A program made the translations under genes and the position numbers. The notes under the pieces were generated by a model. It searched no databases, had not been told where the DNA came from, and saw only the letters and a program-made list of their open reading frames with translations. From Ampullaceana balthica (taxonomy: Eukaryota; Mollusca; Gastropoda; Lymnaeidae): a stretch of 64,000 nt of DNA. How positions within the stretch are numbered: position 1 is the stretch's first letter; every line of letters starts with the position of its first letter. Of the stretch, positions 12,501 through 19,508 are shown piece by piece. Where the stretch lies: the NCBI GenBank assembly GCA_944989445.1, contig CALYLW010000495.1:186001-250000 (forward strand), in the 5' to 3' direction.

Positions 12501-15500
12501 ATCCTTGCACGAAAGGTTCGGGAACAGAAGGGACAGGGGGCTAGTGCGACATCTCCTGGAGGGTTGACAGCATGGGCCTTTCGGGCTTGCCTCTTCTTTT
12601 CTGCGGCAGTAATCCGGTTTGCCTCGCATGACCTGGCACCTTCGTGGATGGAAGAGCGCCAGGTGGATCGGTCCATTGCAGCTCGTTCCCACGTGTCTGG
12701 ATTTATGGCAAACGCTTTCATTGAGGCTTTCAGTGTGTCTTTGAAGCGTTTCTTTTGCCCACCGTGGGACCGCTGGCCATACTGGAGCTCACCATAGAAG
12801 ATTCTCTTTGGCAGTCTCTCGTCTGGCATTCGGACAACGTGCCCTGCCCAGCGAAGCTGGGACTGCATCAGGAGGGTGAAGATGCTGGGGAGACCTGCCT
12901 TGGTCAGTACCACTGTGTCTAGAATTTTGTTCTGCCACTTTATGCCTAGAATCTTCCTGAGGCTTGTTATATGAAAGTGGTTCAGCTTTCTTGCATGGCG
13001 CTGATAAACAGTCCAAGTTTCACAAGCATAAAGCAGTGTGGGGAGCACCACTGCCCTGTACACTTTCAGCTTGGTCTGGATGGTAATGCCTCTTCTGTTC
13101 CAGACATTAGGGTACAACCTGCCAAAAGTGGAGCTTGCTCTGGCAATTCTGACGTTCACTTCGTCATCGATGGTGACATTTTGAGACAGTGTGCTGCCTA
13201 GGTATGTGAACCGGTGCACTGTATTGAGTCTCTGGCCGTTGACAGTGATGTTGGGCTCTACGTAGGGTCTTCCAGGCGCAGGCTGATGGAGGACCTCAGT
13301 CTTCTTGGTGTTGATTGACAGACCAAAGTTAGTGCAGGCACTGGAGAACAGGTTTACACTGCGTTGCATGTCGGCTTCTGAGACAGCGTTGAGGGCACAG
13401 TCATCAGCGAACAGCAGGTCTCTGATGATGTCTGTCATAACCTTGGTTTTTGCCTGGAGCCTCCGAAGGTTGAACAGCTTGCCATCTGTGCGGTATTTCA
13501 GGTTGACACCAACATCCTCGTCTCTGAAGGCCTCTGTCAGCATGGCGGAAAACATGAGGCTAAACAGTGTTGGTGCCAGGACGCAGCCCTGCTTGACTCC
13601 GTTTGTGACTGGGAAAGGATCAGAAAACTCCCCGCTGTCCTGGACTCTGGCCTGCATGCCTTCATGGAATTGTTGCACCAAGACGATGAATTTCCTTGGG
13701 CAACCGTACTTGGCCATGATCTTCCACAGACCCTTTCTACCAACAGTGTCAAAGGCCTTGGTCAGGTCGACATAGGTGGAGAACAGATCAGAGTTCTGCT
13801 CCTGACATTTCTCCAGCAGTTGCCTGGCAGCGAACACCATGTCGATGGTTCCTCGCTCTTTTCGGAATCCACACTGACTTTCAGGCAGGAGTCCTTGGTC
13901 AAGGTGCACTGTGAGGCGGTTGAGCAGGATTCTGGCAAGGATCTTTCCTGCAATAGAAAGCAGGGATATGCCTCTGTGGTTGTCACAAGCCTGTCTACTT
14001 CCTTTTCGCTTATATAGATGTATGATGGTGGCATCTTTGAAGTCCTGCGGGATCGTCTCTTGCTGCCATATTAAGAGAAACAGCTCATGGAGCCTTTCAG
14101 TCAGGGCTGTTCCCCCTGCTTGTAGACCTCAGCTGGTATGGCGTCAGAGCCAGGTGCTTTGCCACTGGAGATAAGATAGATTGCTTTCTGGGTCTCGAGC
14201 AAGGTTGGTGGGTCATCCAGTGCTTTGTTTGTGGGCACTTGGGGTAGACGATTGATGGCTTCGTCGTTGATTGTCGAAGGGCGATTTAGGACGTCATCGA
14301 AATGTTCGACCCATCTCTCCAAGATCTTCTCTTTGTCTGTGATTAGAGTGTTACCGTCTGCGCTGAGGAGGGGGCTTGATCCTGAGGGCGTGGGGCCATA
14401 TACTTCTTTCAAGGCGTCGTAGAAGTTTTTATAGTCACGCCTGTCTGCATAGCCTTGGATCTCGTCAGCTTTGTTGCCGAGCCAATCGTCCTGCATCTGA
14501 CGGAGCTTCACCTGAACAGTCTTGCGTATGTTGTTGAGTGCATCTCTCCTTGCCGTGGACTTGGGGTTATTGATGTATGCTTGGTGAAGGTGGTGTTTCT
14601 CATCCAATAACTGCTTGATGTCTTCGGAGTTCTCATCGAACCAGTCCTTATGTTTCCTGGTCTGGGGCCCCAGGGTCTCTGTAGCTGTGGAGTAAATCAG
14701 CTCTCTGAGTGATGCCCAGTCTGCCTCCACGCTCTGGTTTTCCGGAGAGGTGGATTTCAAGCACTTTTCCAGAGCATCTACAAAGGACTGTTTGCAGCTG
14801 TCGGTATTCAGTTTGGCAACATTAAGCCGTTTCGGGGCCTTCTTCCCTTGCGGGCGTCGTTTAGGCTGAATGCGGATGTTGAGCTTGGTGATGATGAGGC
14901 GGTGGTCTGTCCAGCATTCAGCGCCGCACATGGATTTGGTAACTCGTACATCCTGCCTGTCCCTCTTCCTCACGATGACGTAGTCAATAAGATGCCAGTG
15001 CTTCGATCGGGGGTGCATCCATGACGTCCGGTTACGAGTGGGGAGGCGGAAGATCGTGTTGGTGATCAGCAGTTCAAGTTCAGCGCAGGTCTGGAGTAAA
15101 AGAAGACCGTTGCTGTTGCATTGACCCACTCCATGGTGTCCAAGGACTCCTTCCCAGGCAACGTTGTCCTTGCCAACTCTTGCGTTGAAGTCACCTAGCA
15201 AGATGAGTTTGTCCGCCTTTGGAACGTCGGCAATGACAGTGTGAAGTTCTTCGTAAAACTTTGCCTTTACGTCATCTGGATTAGTCATGGTTGGAGCGTA
15301 GGCACTGATGATGGTGAGGTGCTTCTTTCCAGCCAGTGGGAGTTTCATGGTCATGAGCCTGTCGTTCACTCCCTTGGGAAGTCCAGCCAGCTTTCCGACA
15401 AGAGTTGTCTTAACTGCAAACCCAACGCCTGCCTCACGTCGCTCCTCGCTGGGTCTGCCACTCCAGTAAAATGTGTAACCAGATCCTCTTTCACAGAGCT

Positions 15501-18500
15501 CTCCTCCCGCGAGCCTGGTCTCGCTCAGGGCTGCGACGTCGATGCCATATCTAGAGAGTTCTTTACCAATCAGGGCTGTTCTCCTCTGAGGTCTGTCTGC
15601 ATCGTCTCTGTCCAGGAGTGTGCGCACATTCCATGCGCCCAATATGAGAGGAAATATCCTCGTTTTCTTCTTTTTGTTTCGACCGCTGGTATGGGATGGA
15701 TGACAAAAGTGACTTGCGCAGTGACTTGGATTTAAGTGAGAAGGAGTTGCGCAGTTCGTCGATCTCACTCTCTCGCCCGAGGTCATCTTATCCAGCGGCA
15801 GGACTACGTCGAGACGGCTGGTGATGGAGACGGGTGCAGTGGATGGCCATGACGTCCTGTGTGTCTTGTCATGCCCTTAGCGTTCCACAACGCTTTGCTG
15901 AGATTCGCCTTTTTGACCGTTGACCAACTAGTGGTTCCTCCGCTCTGTCCACCGAATCCAGTCTTCACGTGCATAGATAGACATATCTAGATCACCGAGG
16001 GTTTGAGACCCGTCGGCTACCCTCACCAGGTTTAGCCAGCCATTCAAAGCCGTTGCCCGGGGTGTGGCCACTGTTTTTAGTAGACACTTACTAAATGGGG
16101 TTATTTGTTTATTTTTTCGGTGGGTTTCTTTTTTCATTTAAGTTGGTTTGTTGTGTTGAATTTCATATATAGGTATTTTAGACTTTAACTTTGATTATAT
16201 ATAGGGTGTTTTATATTAACATTAAATGCATGATTATTTAGGTAATATTTGTGAATTTATTTTGCTTACATTTTTCATTAATATTTCTATATATTATAAT
16301 TTATACAAAAATATATTATTGAAATGGTCTGTTTCTCTTTTTTTATATCATATTGTATTGTTCACTCTATTGCCTATAATACTATAATTGAAATGGGATA
16401 TAAATTTTAAGTGTGAAACAAATATGAAAATGAAGGAAAAATAAACAAGCAATATTTTTATTTACATGTTAATTGCAATCTACACAGTTTTTTAAAAATA
16501 TTTTTTAATTTGATTCTCTTTGAAAGATTTAACTGAAATAATTATTGAAATGTAAACTTGCTTAACTGTTTTGAATTATAGATGAAGATAATTTAAAAGA
16601 ACGTGTATTTTTTAAAAATAACAATAATCTCTGCAATAGTAATTCTTATAATCTCTTATATGTTAAACTGGGATTAGTCTATAAATTTGACTTAATTATG
16701 ATAAAAATATTTAAAATAATAATTTTGTAAATGTTTAACTAAATTAAAAACTTATTACTGGTATGCCTTAAGAAAAAAAGTGCAATAAATATTTTATGGC
16801 CATGACATTATGAAATAGGCTAATTTGCAAGGGAGTATAAATAATTGGCGGCTGGATATCGAAGTCAATAGTGCGCACACCTCATATTAAGCCACAATAA
16901 AAACATGTTGATGAATGACTATTTCTAAAAAAAGTCCAACGCTGACTTGGAAGAAGAGATGGGCACTGCCAAGTCTACCTAGCCCCGAGAAAGTTCTAAT
17001 GGAAACATTAGGATCCCATAAGACCACAAGGTTATGGGACCAAAAAAAATTAAATATAAATAAATAATTGAGATTTTCATAGGGCTATTCGATTTTAAAT
17101 ATAGATCTAAACTTATGGTCTACAGTTATCCAGGCAAAAATGCTGATATTATATTACTTTTAGTTGCTTTGTGCCAATTTCATTCATTTGTGTCTCCTTA
17201 AAATTTCAACAGCTTTGTGTGAGTATGATGCATGTTTTTAAGACAAATGAACATTTTTAGTAGAGCTTAACAATCTTTTTACCATCATTGCATATCGGCT
17301 TGATTTAGTTAAAGCTTCAAAAGTATGAGTATCTTGGCTTCGACTTTATTTTGGTTATATGATTGCAAAGCATTGATATCAACTTGTAGTTATTTCCCCC
17401 CAAGATTTGTATTTCATTGTATGAAAGAAGTTTTCCGATTTTCCTTGGTTCCATGAGGCCTATAACTATAAGTGATGTTTTGTAATGAATCTGTGTCACT
17501 TTTATGGAAAATTCAGTTTACGTTTTGAAAGGTTGTTATTAAATTTCATTAGTGGGTAAAGCCATATTTTTTAATTGTTATATCTGATGATGACAAGGGT
17601 TAAATTAAAATTTACACTTTTTTATGGAAAGGAATGTGAGTTCAGTTTTAATAAAATTATATTAAAAGAACATAATAAGTGTAGGCAAATTAAATTTGAG
17701 AGAAACACATTCAAATGGTTGATAAACTGATAAATTCAAAGACCTATTGTGATTTTGCACTTGAACATTTTAAAATTGGATAATTATGTTTCAATTTTGG
17801 TGAATTTATAATCTTTAGCACAGAGGATCCCAATTCTATTTGGTTCTTGACAAGGCCTGTACTTTTCAGACTAAACCTCACCTAGCTGTAATTTCTTAAT
17901 TTTACTGATTGCATGACAATAATGTTTACAACAATACATGTTAACCAAATTTATCTTGCTTGTTTCAAATCATTGCGGATATATTCACCATTTCAGAAAT
18001 GATATATTAACTTTTAAACCTTTTAATGCACATATCTAAAAAGATGAATGTGAATAATTTTTCTGTGACAAATGATTTGTAAATTTATTTATATTAAAAA
18101 AAACATCATTATTAGCCCCATTAAATTAATAAGAAACGTTTTAAGAGTTTCGAAAAATGCCAAATTTCAATGGACAATCTATATTACAAATTTCTAGTTC
18201 TGGAAAACTGATCTAGCATATTTTATAATTTACATACTGTTATGTCATCTGCAGTTATCTCTTCATTTCTGTTTTTCTATTTTTCTCAAAGAAATGAACT
18301 TTAACTTCTAGGGCTGCGGAAATTAACGATTAATTTCTTGATTAATGGTTTAAAATTTTTAACGATTAAATTTTTTTAAACGATTAATCGACCCACCAAT
18401 AATAAATGTTCTGGAAGTCAAAAAGTTAAATATTTCGGCCGATTAATATAAACTAATTTCTGAACGATTACACGAACATTTTGGTTTTAAACTGACGTGA

Positions 18501-19465
18501 ATGTTCAAAATGTTGATAAAGGTTATTGTGTCCATTTAGAAAAATCGTTTGCCTACCATGCATTGTTCCCTCTAAGTCTAAGCTTCGTTGGTCCGTGTGC
18601 AAAGTTGCACAATGTCCATTTTTGTGCAATATTTTTCAAAATTTGCTGCGCTGTGATTCTAAACTCCTGCGTGGCGTCGGTCAAATATCTGCGTAGCGGC
18701 GCTGCTTAAAGGGAACATTGCTACCATGGTTCTAACATTTTGCTCACATATCACCTGCAAACCAAACATCCACTACAGTATCAAAAATTTCAGCTGAGAC
18801 AATCTAAAGCTTTGTGAACGATTGTTCAGCTAAGCTGGTTATATTGTCAATTAGACCCGCTCATCACTTATGTCATCACAAATAATGTCAACACACTTGC
18901 CTTTTTGCGAAGTTGGTTAAAAGATAACATATAAAGGAGACATTCCAGTGTTATTTATATTTTCAACAAGAACATTCAATAAGTGTTTCCTATGATGTCA
19001 TAATTTTAATTTTTGGCTTTAATCGAAATTAACGATTAATTAATCTGTAATATTTCAAAAGTTAACGATTCTTCTTCTTCGTTCTCAAAATCTTTTGATA
19101 GAGGATTTAGACAGCAAGTCCTATATTTGTGATGAACTGCGCTGTGGCTGTCAGTTGGTCCAGTCCACCATAGAGTTAGTCATCGAGGGTAGCTTCCTGG
19201 GGCCATATGTCTGTCCGGGTATGGTGGTACAGAGGGCAATTTTGGAGAACATGTTCCGCATTTTCCGCAGCTGTCCCGCAGGGGCACATTTCGATTAAAT
19301 TTAAATTAATCGTTAACAGCCCTCTTAACTTCAAATATATTTTTAATGTTAAAATAAACAAGTTATGTTCACTTTTTGCAGATGGCTAGAAGAAATGATG
19401 CTGATGAAGATGAGGTTGATGTGAACACATCAAGGCTGACACCACCAAAAGATTCACAAGCATAA
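364..19465 (+). CDS. ANO7-like: Anoctamin (TMEM16) family protein, ANO7-like, C-terminal 456 residues
   Basis: Eleven exons join in frame: 364-501, 987-1182, 1348-1459, 1593-1647, 3184-3281, 3486-3610, 7937-8142, 8625-8758, 11632-11722, 12110-12241, 19382-19465. All have AG acceptors and GT donors, and every phase agrees. The product is the membrane part of an anoctamin, a family of calcium-activated chloride channels and phospholipid scramblases. Family motifs seen: [14 protein letters not shown]-like [52 protein letters not shown] and [10 protein letters not shown]. The six calcium-coordinating acidic or Asn positions of the family are all present: N192 and E196 (NNAQE), E237 and E240 (EYLE), E269 and D273 (EIRLD). 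The segment after the last helix ([24 protein letters not shown]) is most like ANO7, so paralogue assignment is an inference. The cytoplasmic N-terminus lies left of the window. Channel versus scramblase activity cannot be decided from sequence. Confidence 0.93.
987..1182 (+). CDS. ANO7-like: Anoctamin exon b
   Basis: Enters in phase 0 after tttttcag and leaves in phase 1 at TGGG|gtttgt. It encodes a hydrophobic helix ([18 protein letters not shown]), the [10 protein letters not shown] loop and a second helix ending [12 protein letters not shown]. Confidence 0.93.
1348..1459 (+). CDS. ANO7-like: Anoctamin exon c
   Basis: Follows actttag and ends before gtaagtg, phase 2 out. It encodes [17 protein letters not shown] and [20 protein letters not shown], among the best conserved stretches of the family. 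Confidence 0.95.
1593..1647 (+). CDS. ANO7-like: Anoctamin exon d (55 nt)
   Basis: Short exon after tactctcag, donor gtaaga, phase 0 out. It encodes [19 protein letters not shown], the extracellular loop before the Cys-rich CNNGGC segment. Confidence 0.92.
1711..2900 (+). mobile_element. Non-autonomous Helitron, copy 1
   Basis: Starts TCATCTATAA directly after an A and ends GGTCAGCTAG directly before a T, the canonical Helitron ends (5'-TC...CTAG-3' between A and T). The 5' part has TGTCTGTTATAGCC and the CCATGAAACTTT box also present in the copy at 61385. Internal modules with cttatatgagctatat and GGGGGCCCATAA recur. A second 5'-like segment (about 2400-2500) suggests a partial nested or rearranged copy. 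No Rep/helicase coding was seen. It lies in an anoctamin intron. Confidence 0.7.
2286..2400. repeat. GATA/GATG-type simple repeat inside the Helitron
   Basis: Imperfect GATA, GATG and GACA tetranucleotides (gatagattagatagattg, gacagacagacagatagata). Position and type match the tetranucleotide stretch near the 5' end of the second Helitron (61408-61434). Confidence 0.7.
3184..3281 (+). CDS. ANO7-like: Anoctamin exon e (first calcium-site helix)
   Basis: Acceptor cttacag, donor gtaaga, phase 2 out. It encodes [20 protein letters not shown] followed by [13 protein letters not shown]192 and E196 occupy the family's TM6 calcium-ligand positions. Confidence 0.94.
3486..3610 (+). CDS. ANO7-like: Anoctamin exon f (second calcium-site helix)
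   Basis: Acceptor tttatag, donor gtgagt, phase 1 out. It encodes the [11 protein letters not shown] linker and RWEDDYDL...[10 protein letters not shown]237 and E240 of EYLE match the TM7 calcium ligands. Confidence 0.93.
3637..4107 (+). mobile_element. Degraded LINE-A 3' fragment with internal deletion
   Basis: Begins with a segment matching the RT region [20 protein letters not shown] of the copy at 6244-7035. At about 3815 it jumps to the region coding [10 protein letters not shown] and then follows the C-terminal part (ARTNTY..., SGIRAWNG). Stops and indels are frequent. It lacks the GATAA tail and is older than the main copy. Confidence 0.7.
4245..4323. repeat. Host repeat flanking the LINE, with a 23-bp tandem duplication
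   Basis: Contains ttcccgttgtctgtatg and two direct copies of a segment ending gttaggtggtgctgcaa (about 4276-4299 and 4301-4323). The same words recur at 7283-7310 and 7661-7705, so the LINE probably inserted into a pre-existing repeat. Confidence 0.5.
4324..4798 (+). pseudogene. LINE-A polymerase, linker region
   Basis: Open frame upstream of the RT domain, with Lys/Asn-rich sequence such as [20 protein letters not shown] and [20 protein letters not shown]. Such WFN...LW.FIK spacing is typical of the segment between endonuclease and RT in CR1/Jockey-type LINEs. It stops where the nested copy begins ([10 protein letters not shown]). Confidence 0.7.
4800..5230 (+). mobile_element. Nested 5'-truncated LINE-A copy (3' end only)
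   Basis: Carries only the C-terminal codons ([34 protein letters not shown]), the 3' UTR and an expanded (GATAA)n tail of about six units. It is flanked by ATCTT at 4795-4799 and 5231-5235. The surrounding LINE frame is continuous across the insertion. The target ATCTT is the complement of the AAGAT in its own tail. Confidence 0.8.
5280..5752 (+). pseudogene. LINE-A reverse transcriptase, N-terminal half (interrupted)
   Basis: Codes for the first RT motifs ([57 protein letters not shown]) up to LLDFS, where the SINE begins. No frameshift is seen within this half. Confidence 0.85.
5741..6146. repeat. 12-bp target site duplication of the SINE
   Basis: ACTAGACTTCTC occurs at 5741-5752 and again at 6135-6146, exactly bounding the SINE. 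The host LINE frame reads [13 protein letters not shown] across one copy. Confidence 0.92.
5753..6134 (+). mobile_element. tRNA-derived SINE (382 bp)
   Basis: The 5' part is tRNA-like: GGGGATACGGTGGTCGAGTG gives an A-box-like TGGTCGAGTGGTAG, and 5807-5818 gives a B box (GGTTCGAATCC), the spacing expected for an internal Pol III promoter. A tRNA-unrelated body follows, ending TTGAGAACGAAGAAGAAG with a GAA-rich tail. A 12-bp target duplication flanks it. The 3' tail matches that of an unrelated LINE fragment at 19071-19291, indicating its likely mobilising partner. It is not a functional tRNA gene. Confidence 0.88.
6244..7035 (+). pseudogene. LINE-A reverse transcriptase, C-terminal half
   Basis: Continues the polymerase after the SINE (coding resumes at about 6147 with KAFDKVHH). 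It shows [20 protein letters not shown], the catalytic [24 protein letters not shown] and the thumb/C-terminal region ending in [13 protein letters not shown] frameshift near 7020 separates the last part (QPSDRHK..., seen intact in the nested copy). Confidence 0.85.
7278..7833 (+). mobile_element. Helitron-like repeat with 3' hairpin and CTAG end
   Basis: The right end has a 6-bp stem (CCGTCA 7807-7812, TGACGG 7817-7822) followed by GTTATCTCTAG and then T, a standard Helitron 3' end. The box ctgttaggtggcgctgcgat appears twice (about 7290 and 7685), and ttcccgttgtctgtatggat at 7661 also occurs left of the LINE. The 5' end is uncertain, either about 7662 (a 170-bp unit) or about 4248, with LINE-A inserted inside. 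Confidence 0.5.
7937..8142 (+). CDS. ANO7-like: Anoctamin exon g (third calcium-site helix)
   Basis: Acceptor ttcaag, donor gtaggt, phase 0 out. It encodes [35 protein letters not shown] and [15 protein letters not shown]269 and D273 of EIRLD complete the calcium site. It is the longest visible coding exon of this gene and gives the surest family assignment. Confidence 0.96.
8625..8758 (+). CDS. ANO7-like: Anoctamin exon h
   Basis: Acceptor gttacag, donor gtaaag, phase 2 out. It encodes [20 protein letters not shown] and a loop with potential N-glycosylation sites (NFT, NNT) before ETCR. Confidence 0.93.
8815..8866 (+). mobile_element. LINE-A 3' UTR fragment
   Basis: Matches the LINE-A 3' end (aggacgcaacaatcttctgt, gaaggagcatctgtaacaga) with a single GATAA-like unit. 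It is only about 50 bp, probably a strongly 5'-truncated insertion. A weaker match lies at about 10857-10885. Confidence 0.65.
9193..9653. mobile_element. Non-autonomous hAT element (461 bp)
   Basis: Ends are CAGGGGTGGCCA and TTTGGCCACCGTTG, imperfect inverted repeats of the usual hAT type. They are flanked by 8-bp sequences CTCTAGAC and CTATAGAC (7 of 8 equal). The subterminal gagagccattttaac and gagccgcag are also in inverted relation. No transposase remains. Confidence 0.7.
9714..10487 (+). mobile_element. hAT element family B, copy 1
   Basis: Bounded by TAGGGCTACAGAAATTAAC and GTTAACAGCCCTA with a perfect 8-bp target duplication AAAAGAAA (9706-9713, 10488-10495). The interior keeps only the end of a hAT transposase: [19 protein letters not shown] and [11 protein letters not shown], the dimerisation domain, followed by stops. 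It is an internally deleted, non-autonomous derivative. Two further copies lie at 18309 and 28471. Confidence 0.88.
10013..10216 (+). pseudogene. hAT transposase C-terminal dimerisation domain remnant
   Basis: 67 codons with acidic [11 protein letters not shown] followed by [20 protein letters not shown]. The W..N...YP.....A pattern and the terminal VPCE are hallmarks of the hAT dimerisation region. A stop replaces the usual R before LFSSA. The same remnant recurs at 28790-28980. Confidence 0.75.
10589..10608. mobile_element. Isolated hAT-type terminus
   Basis: AAAAGTTTGAGAAGCACTG is the typical right end of a hAT element (inverse of CAGTGCTTCTCAAACTTT). No partner terminus was found, so this is a fragment or its left end was lost. 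Confidence 0.35.
11632..11722 (+). CDS. ANO7-like: Anoctamin exon i
   Basis: Acceptor attccag, donor gtaaat, phase 0 out. It encodes [20 protein letters not shown] and the last helix [11 protein letters not shown]. Confidence 0.93.
12110..12241 (+). CDS. ANO7-like: Anoctamin exon j
   Basis: Acceptor attcag, donor gtaagg, phase 0 in and out. It encodes [20 protein letters not shown] and a charged tail [17 protein letters not shown]. This segment is the main reason for preferring ANO7 within the family. Confidence 0.93.
12452..14113 (-). pseudogene. LINE-C polyprotein, RT and zinc finger (frameshifted from endonuclease part)
   Basis: Open from about 14113 to the stop at 12452. RT motifs: [67 protein letters not shown], the catalytic LLFADDCAL and FTYLGSTLS. 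After the thumb (RLRW-type [11 protein letters not shown]) the C-terminus is a C2H2 zinc finger, CPFCSRTF...SHLRMH, common in this LINE group. A single-base shift relative to the endonuclease frame is the only lesion seen; it may be real or a homopolymer sequencing error. Confidence 0.88.
14101..15786 (-). CDS. LINE-C polyprotein, endonuclease and start of RT
   Basis: 561 codons from ATG at 15786. Residues about 46-303 form an endonuclease/exonuclease/phosphatase domain: GAWNVRTL (N53), ALSETRL (E89), SAYAPT (Y163), GDFNARVG (D199, N201) and WTDHRLI (D294, H295). This domain nicks target DNA for target-primed reverse transcription. The rest is the linker and first RT motif, [19 protein letters not shown]. 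The frame then breaks. The N-terminal 40 residues are Ser/Thr/His-rich and carry no recognised domain. Database entries of this type are often misnamed craniofacial development protein 2-like. Confidence 0.9.
   Translation of the reverse strand: MTSGERVRSTNCATPSHLNPSHCASHFCHPSHTSGRNKKKKTRIFPLILGAWNVRTLLDRDDADRPQRRTALIGKELSRYGIDVAALSETRLAGGELCERGSGYTFYWSGRPSEERREAGVGFAVKTTLVGKLAGLPKGVNDRLMTMKLPLAGKKHLTIISAYAPTMTNPDDVKAKFYEELHTVIADVPKADKLILLGDFNARVGKDNVAWEGVLGHHGVGQCNSNGLLLLQTCAELELLITNTIFRLPTRNRTSWMHPRSKHWHLIDYVIVRKRDRQDVRVTKSMCGAECWTDHRLIITKLNIRIQPKRRPQGKKAPKRLNVAKLNTDSCKQSFVDALEKCLKSTSPENQSVEADWASLRELIYSTATETLGPQTRKHKDWFDENSEDIKQLLDEKHHLHQAYINNPKSTARRDALNNIRKTVQVKLRQMQDDWLGNKADEIQGYADRRDYKNFYDALKEVYGPTPSGSSPLLSADGNTLITDKEKILERWVEHFDDVLNRPSTINDEAINRLPQVPTNKALDDPPTLLETQKAIYLISSGKAPGSDAIPAEVYKQGEQP
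16082..18308. other. Intron sequence, nothing recognised
   Basis: AT-rich, stop-rich in all frames. No splice-bounded conserved peptide or repeat end was found between the LINE and the hAT element. Confidence 0.5.
18309..19324 (+). mobile_element. hAT element family B, copy 2 (carrying a LINE insertion)
   Basis: Starts TAGGGCTGCGGAAATTAACG and ends CGTTAACAGCCCT(C), flanked by the perfect 8-bp duplication TTAACTTC (18301-18308, 19325-19332). It is about 240 bp longer than its sister copies because of the LINE fragment at 19071-19291, plus small differences. The transposase remnant is shorter here. It lies just upstream of the last anoctamin exon. Confidence 0.88.
19071..19291 (-). mobile_element. 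LINE-D 3' fragment nested in the hAT element
   Basis: On the minus strand it encodes the cysteine-rich C-terminus seen in many LINE polymerases: [20 protein letters not shown], then RTDIWPQ and a degenerate end with stops. It finishes with TTTTGAGAACGAAGAAGAAG. CGATT at 19066-19070 and 19292-19296 is a possible 5-bp target duplication. The 3' tail equals that of the SINE at 5753-6134. Confidence 0.75.
19382..19465 (+). CDS. ANO7-like: Anoctamin terminal coding exon
   Basis: After ctttttgcag, 27 codons and TAA. It encodes an acidic hydrophilic tail ([15 protein letters not shown], then [12 protein letters not shown]). The phase 0 junction agrees with the previous exon, 7.1 kb upstream across an intron full of transposons. 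Support is weaker than for the conserved exons because anoctamin tails are variable. An in-frame stop and a nearby AATAAA favour it. Confidence 0.75.
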   Translation: MARRNDADEDEVDVNTSRLTPPKDSQA

Positions 19466-19502
19466 GAAAATTCTGATCGTTATGTAAAATCCAGACATCA
19501 GT

Positions 19503-19508
19503 AATAAA
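19503..19508 (+). terminator. Candidate polyadenylation signal of the anoctamin gene
   Basis: AATAAA lies 38 nt after the stop codon. It would give a very short 3' UTR. Other AATAAA-like hexamers occur further right in this AT-rich DNA, so use of this one is unproven. Confidence 0.35.

Larger units (their letters stand above)
12415..16071 (-). mobile_element. LINE-C: full-length non-LTR retrotransposon, nearly intact
   Basis: Flanked by the 10-bp duplication TGTTTTTAGT (12405-12414, 16072-16081). Reading leftward there is a leader of about 280 nt, an APE-type endonuclease, reverse transcriptase and a C-terminal C2H2 zinc finger, then a short tail of CGAA units (12415-12430). The coding sequence is continuous except for one frameshift in a run of five Cs at about 14112-14116. 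GC content is much higher than the surrounding intron. Both ends and the target duplication are preserved, pointing to a fairly recent insertion. The clade is not settled here; endonuclease type and zinc finger fit RTE/CR1-related LINEs. Confidence 0.9.

Noticed and set aside
12477..14017. Several plus-strand open frames across the LINE-C region
   Set aside because: They are shadows of the GC-rich minus-strand polymerase; none has a recognisable domain.
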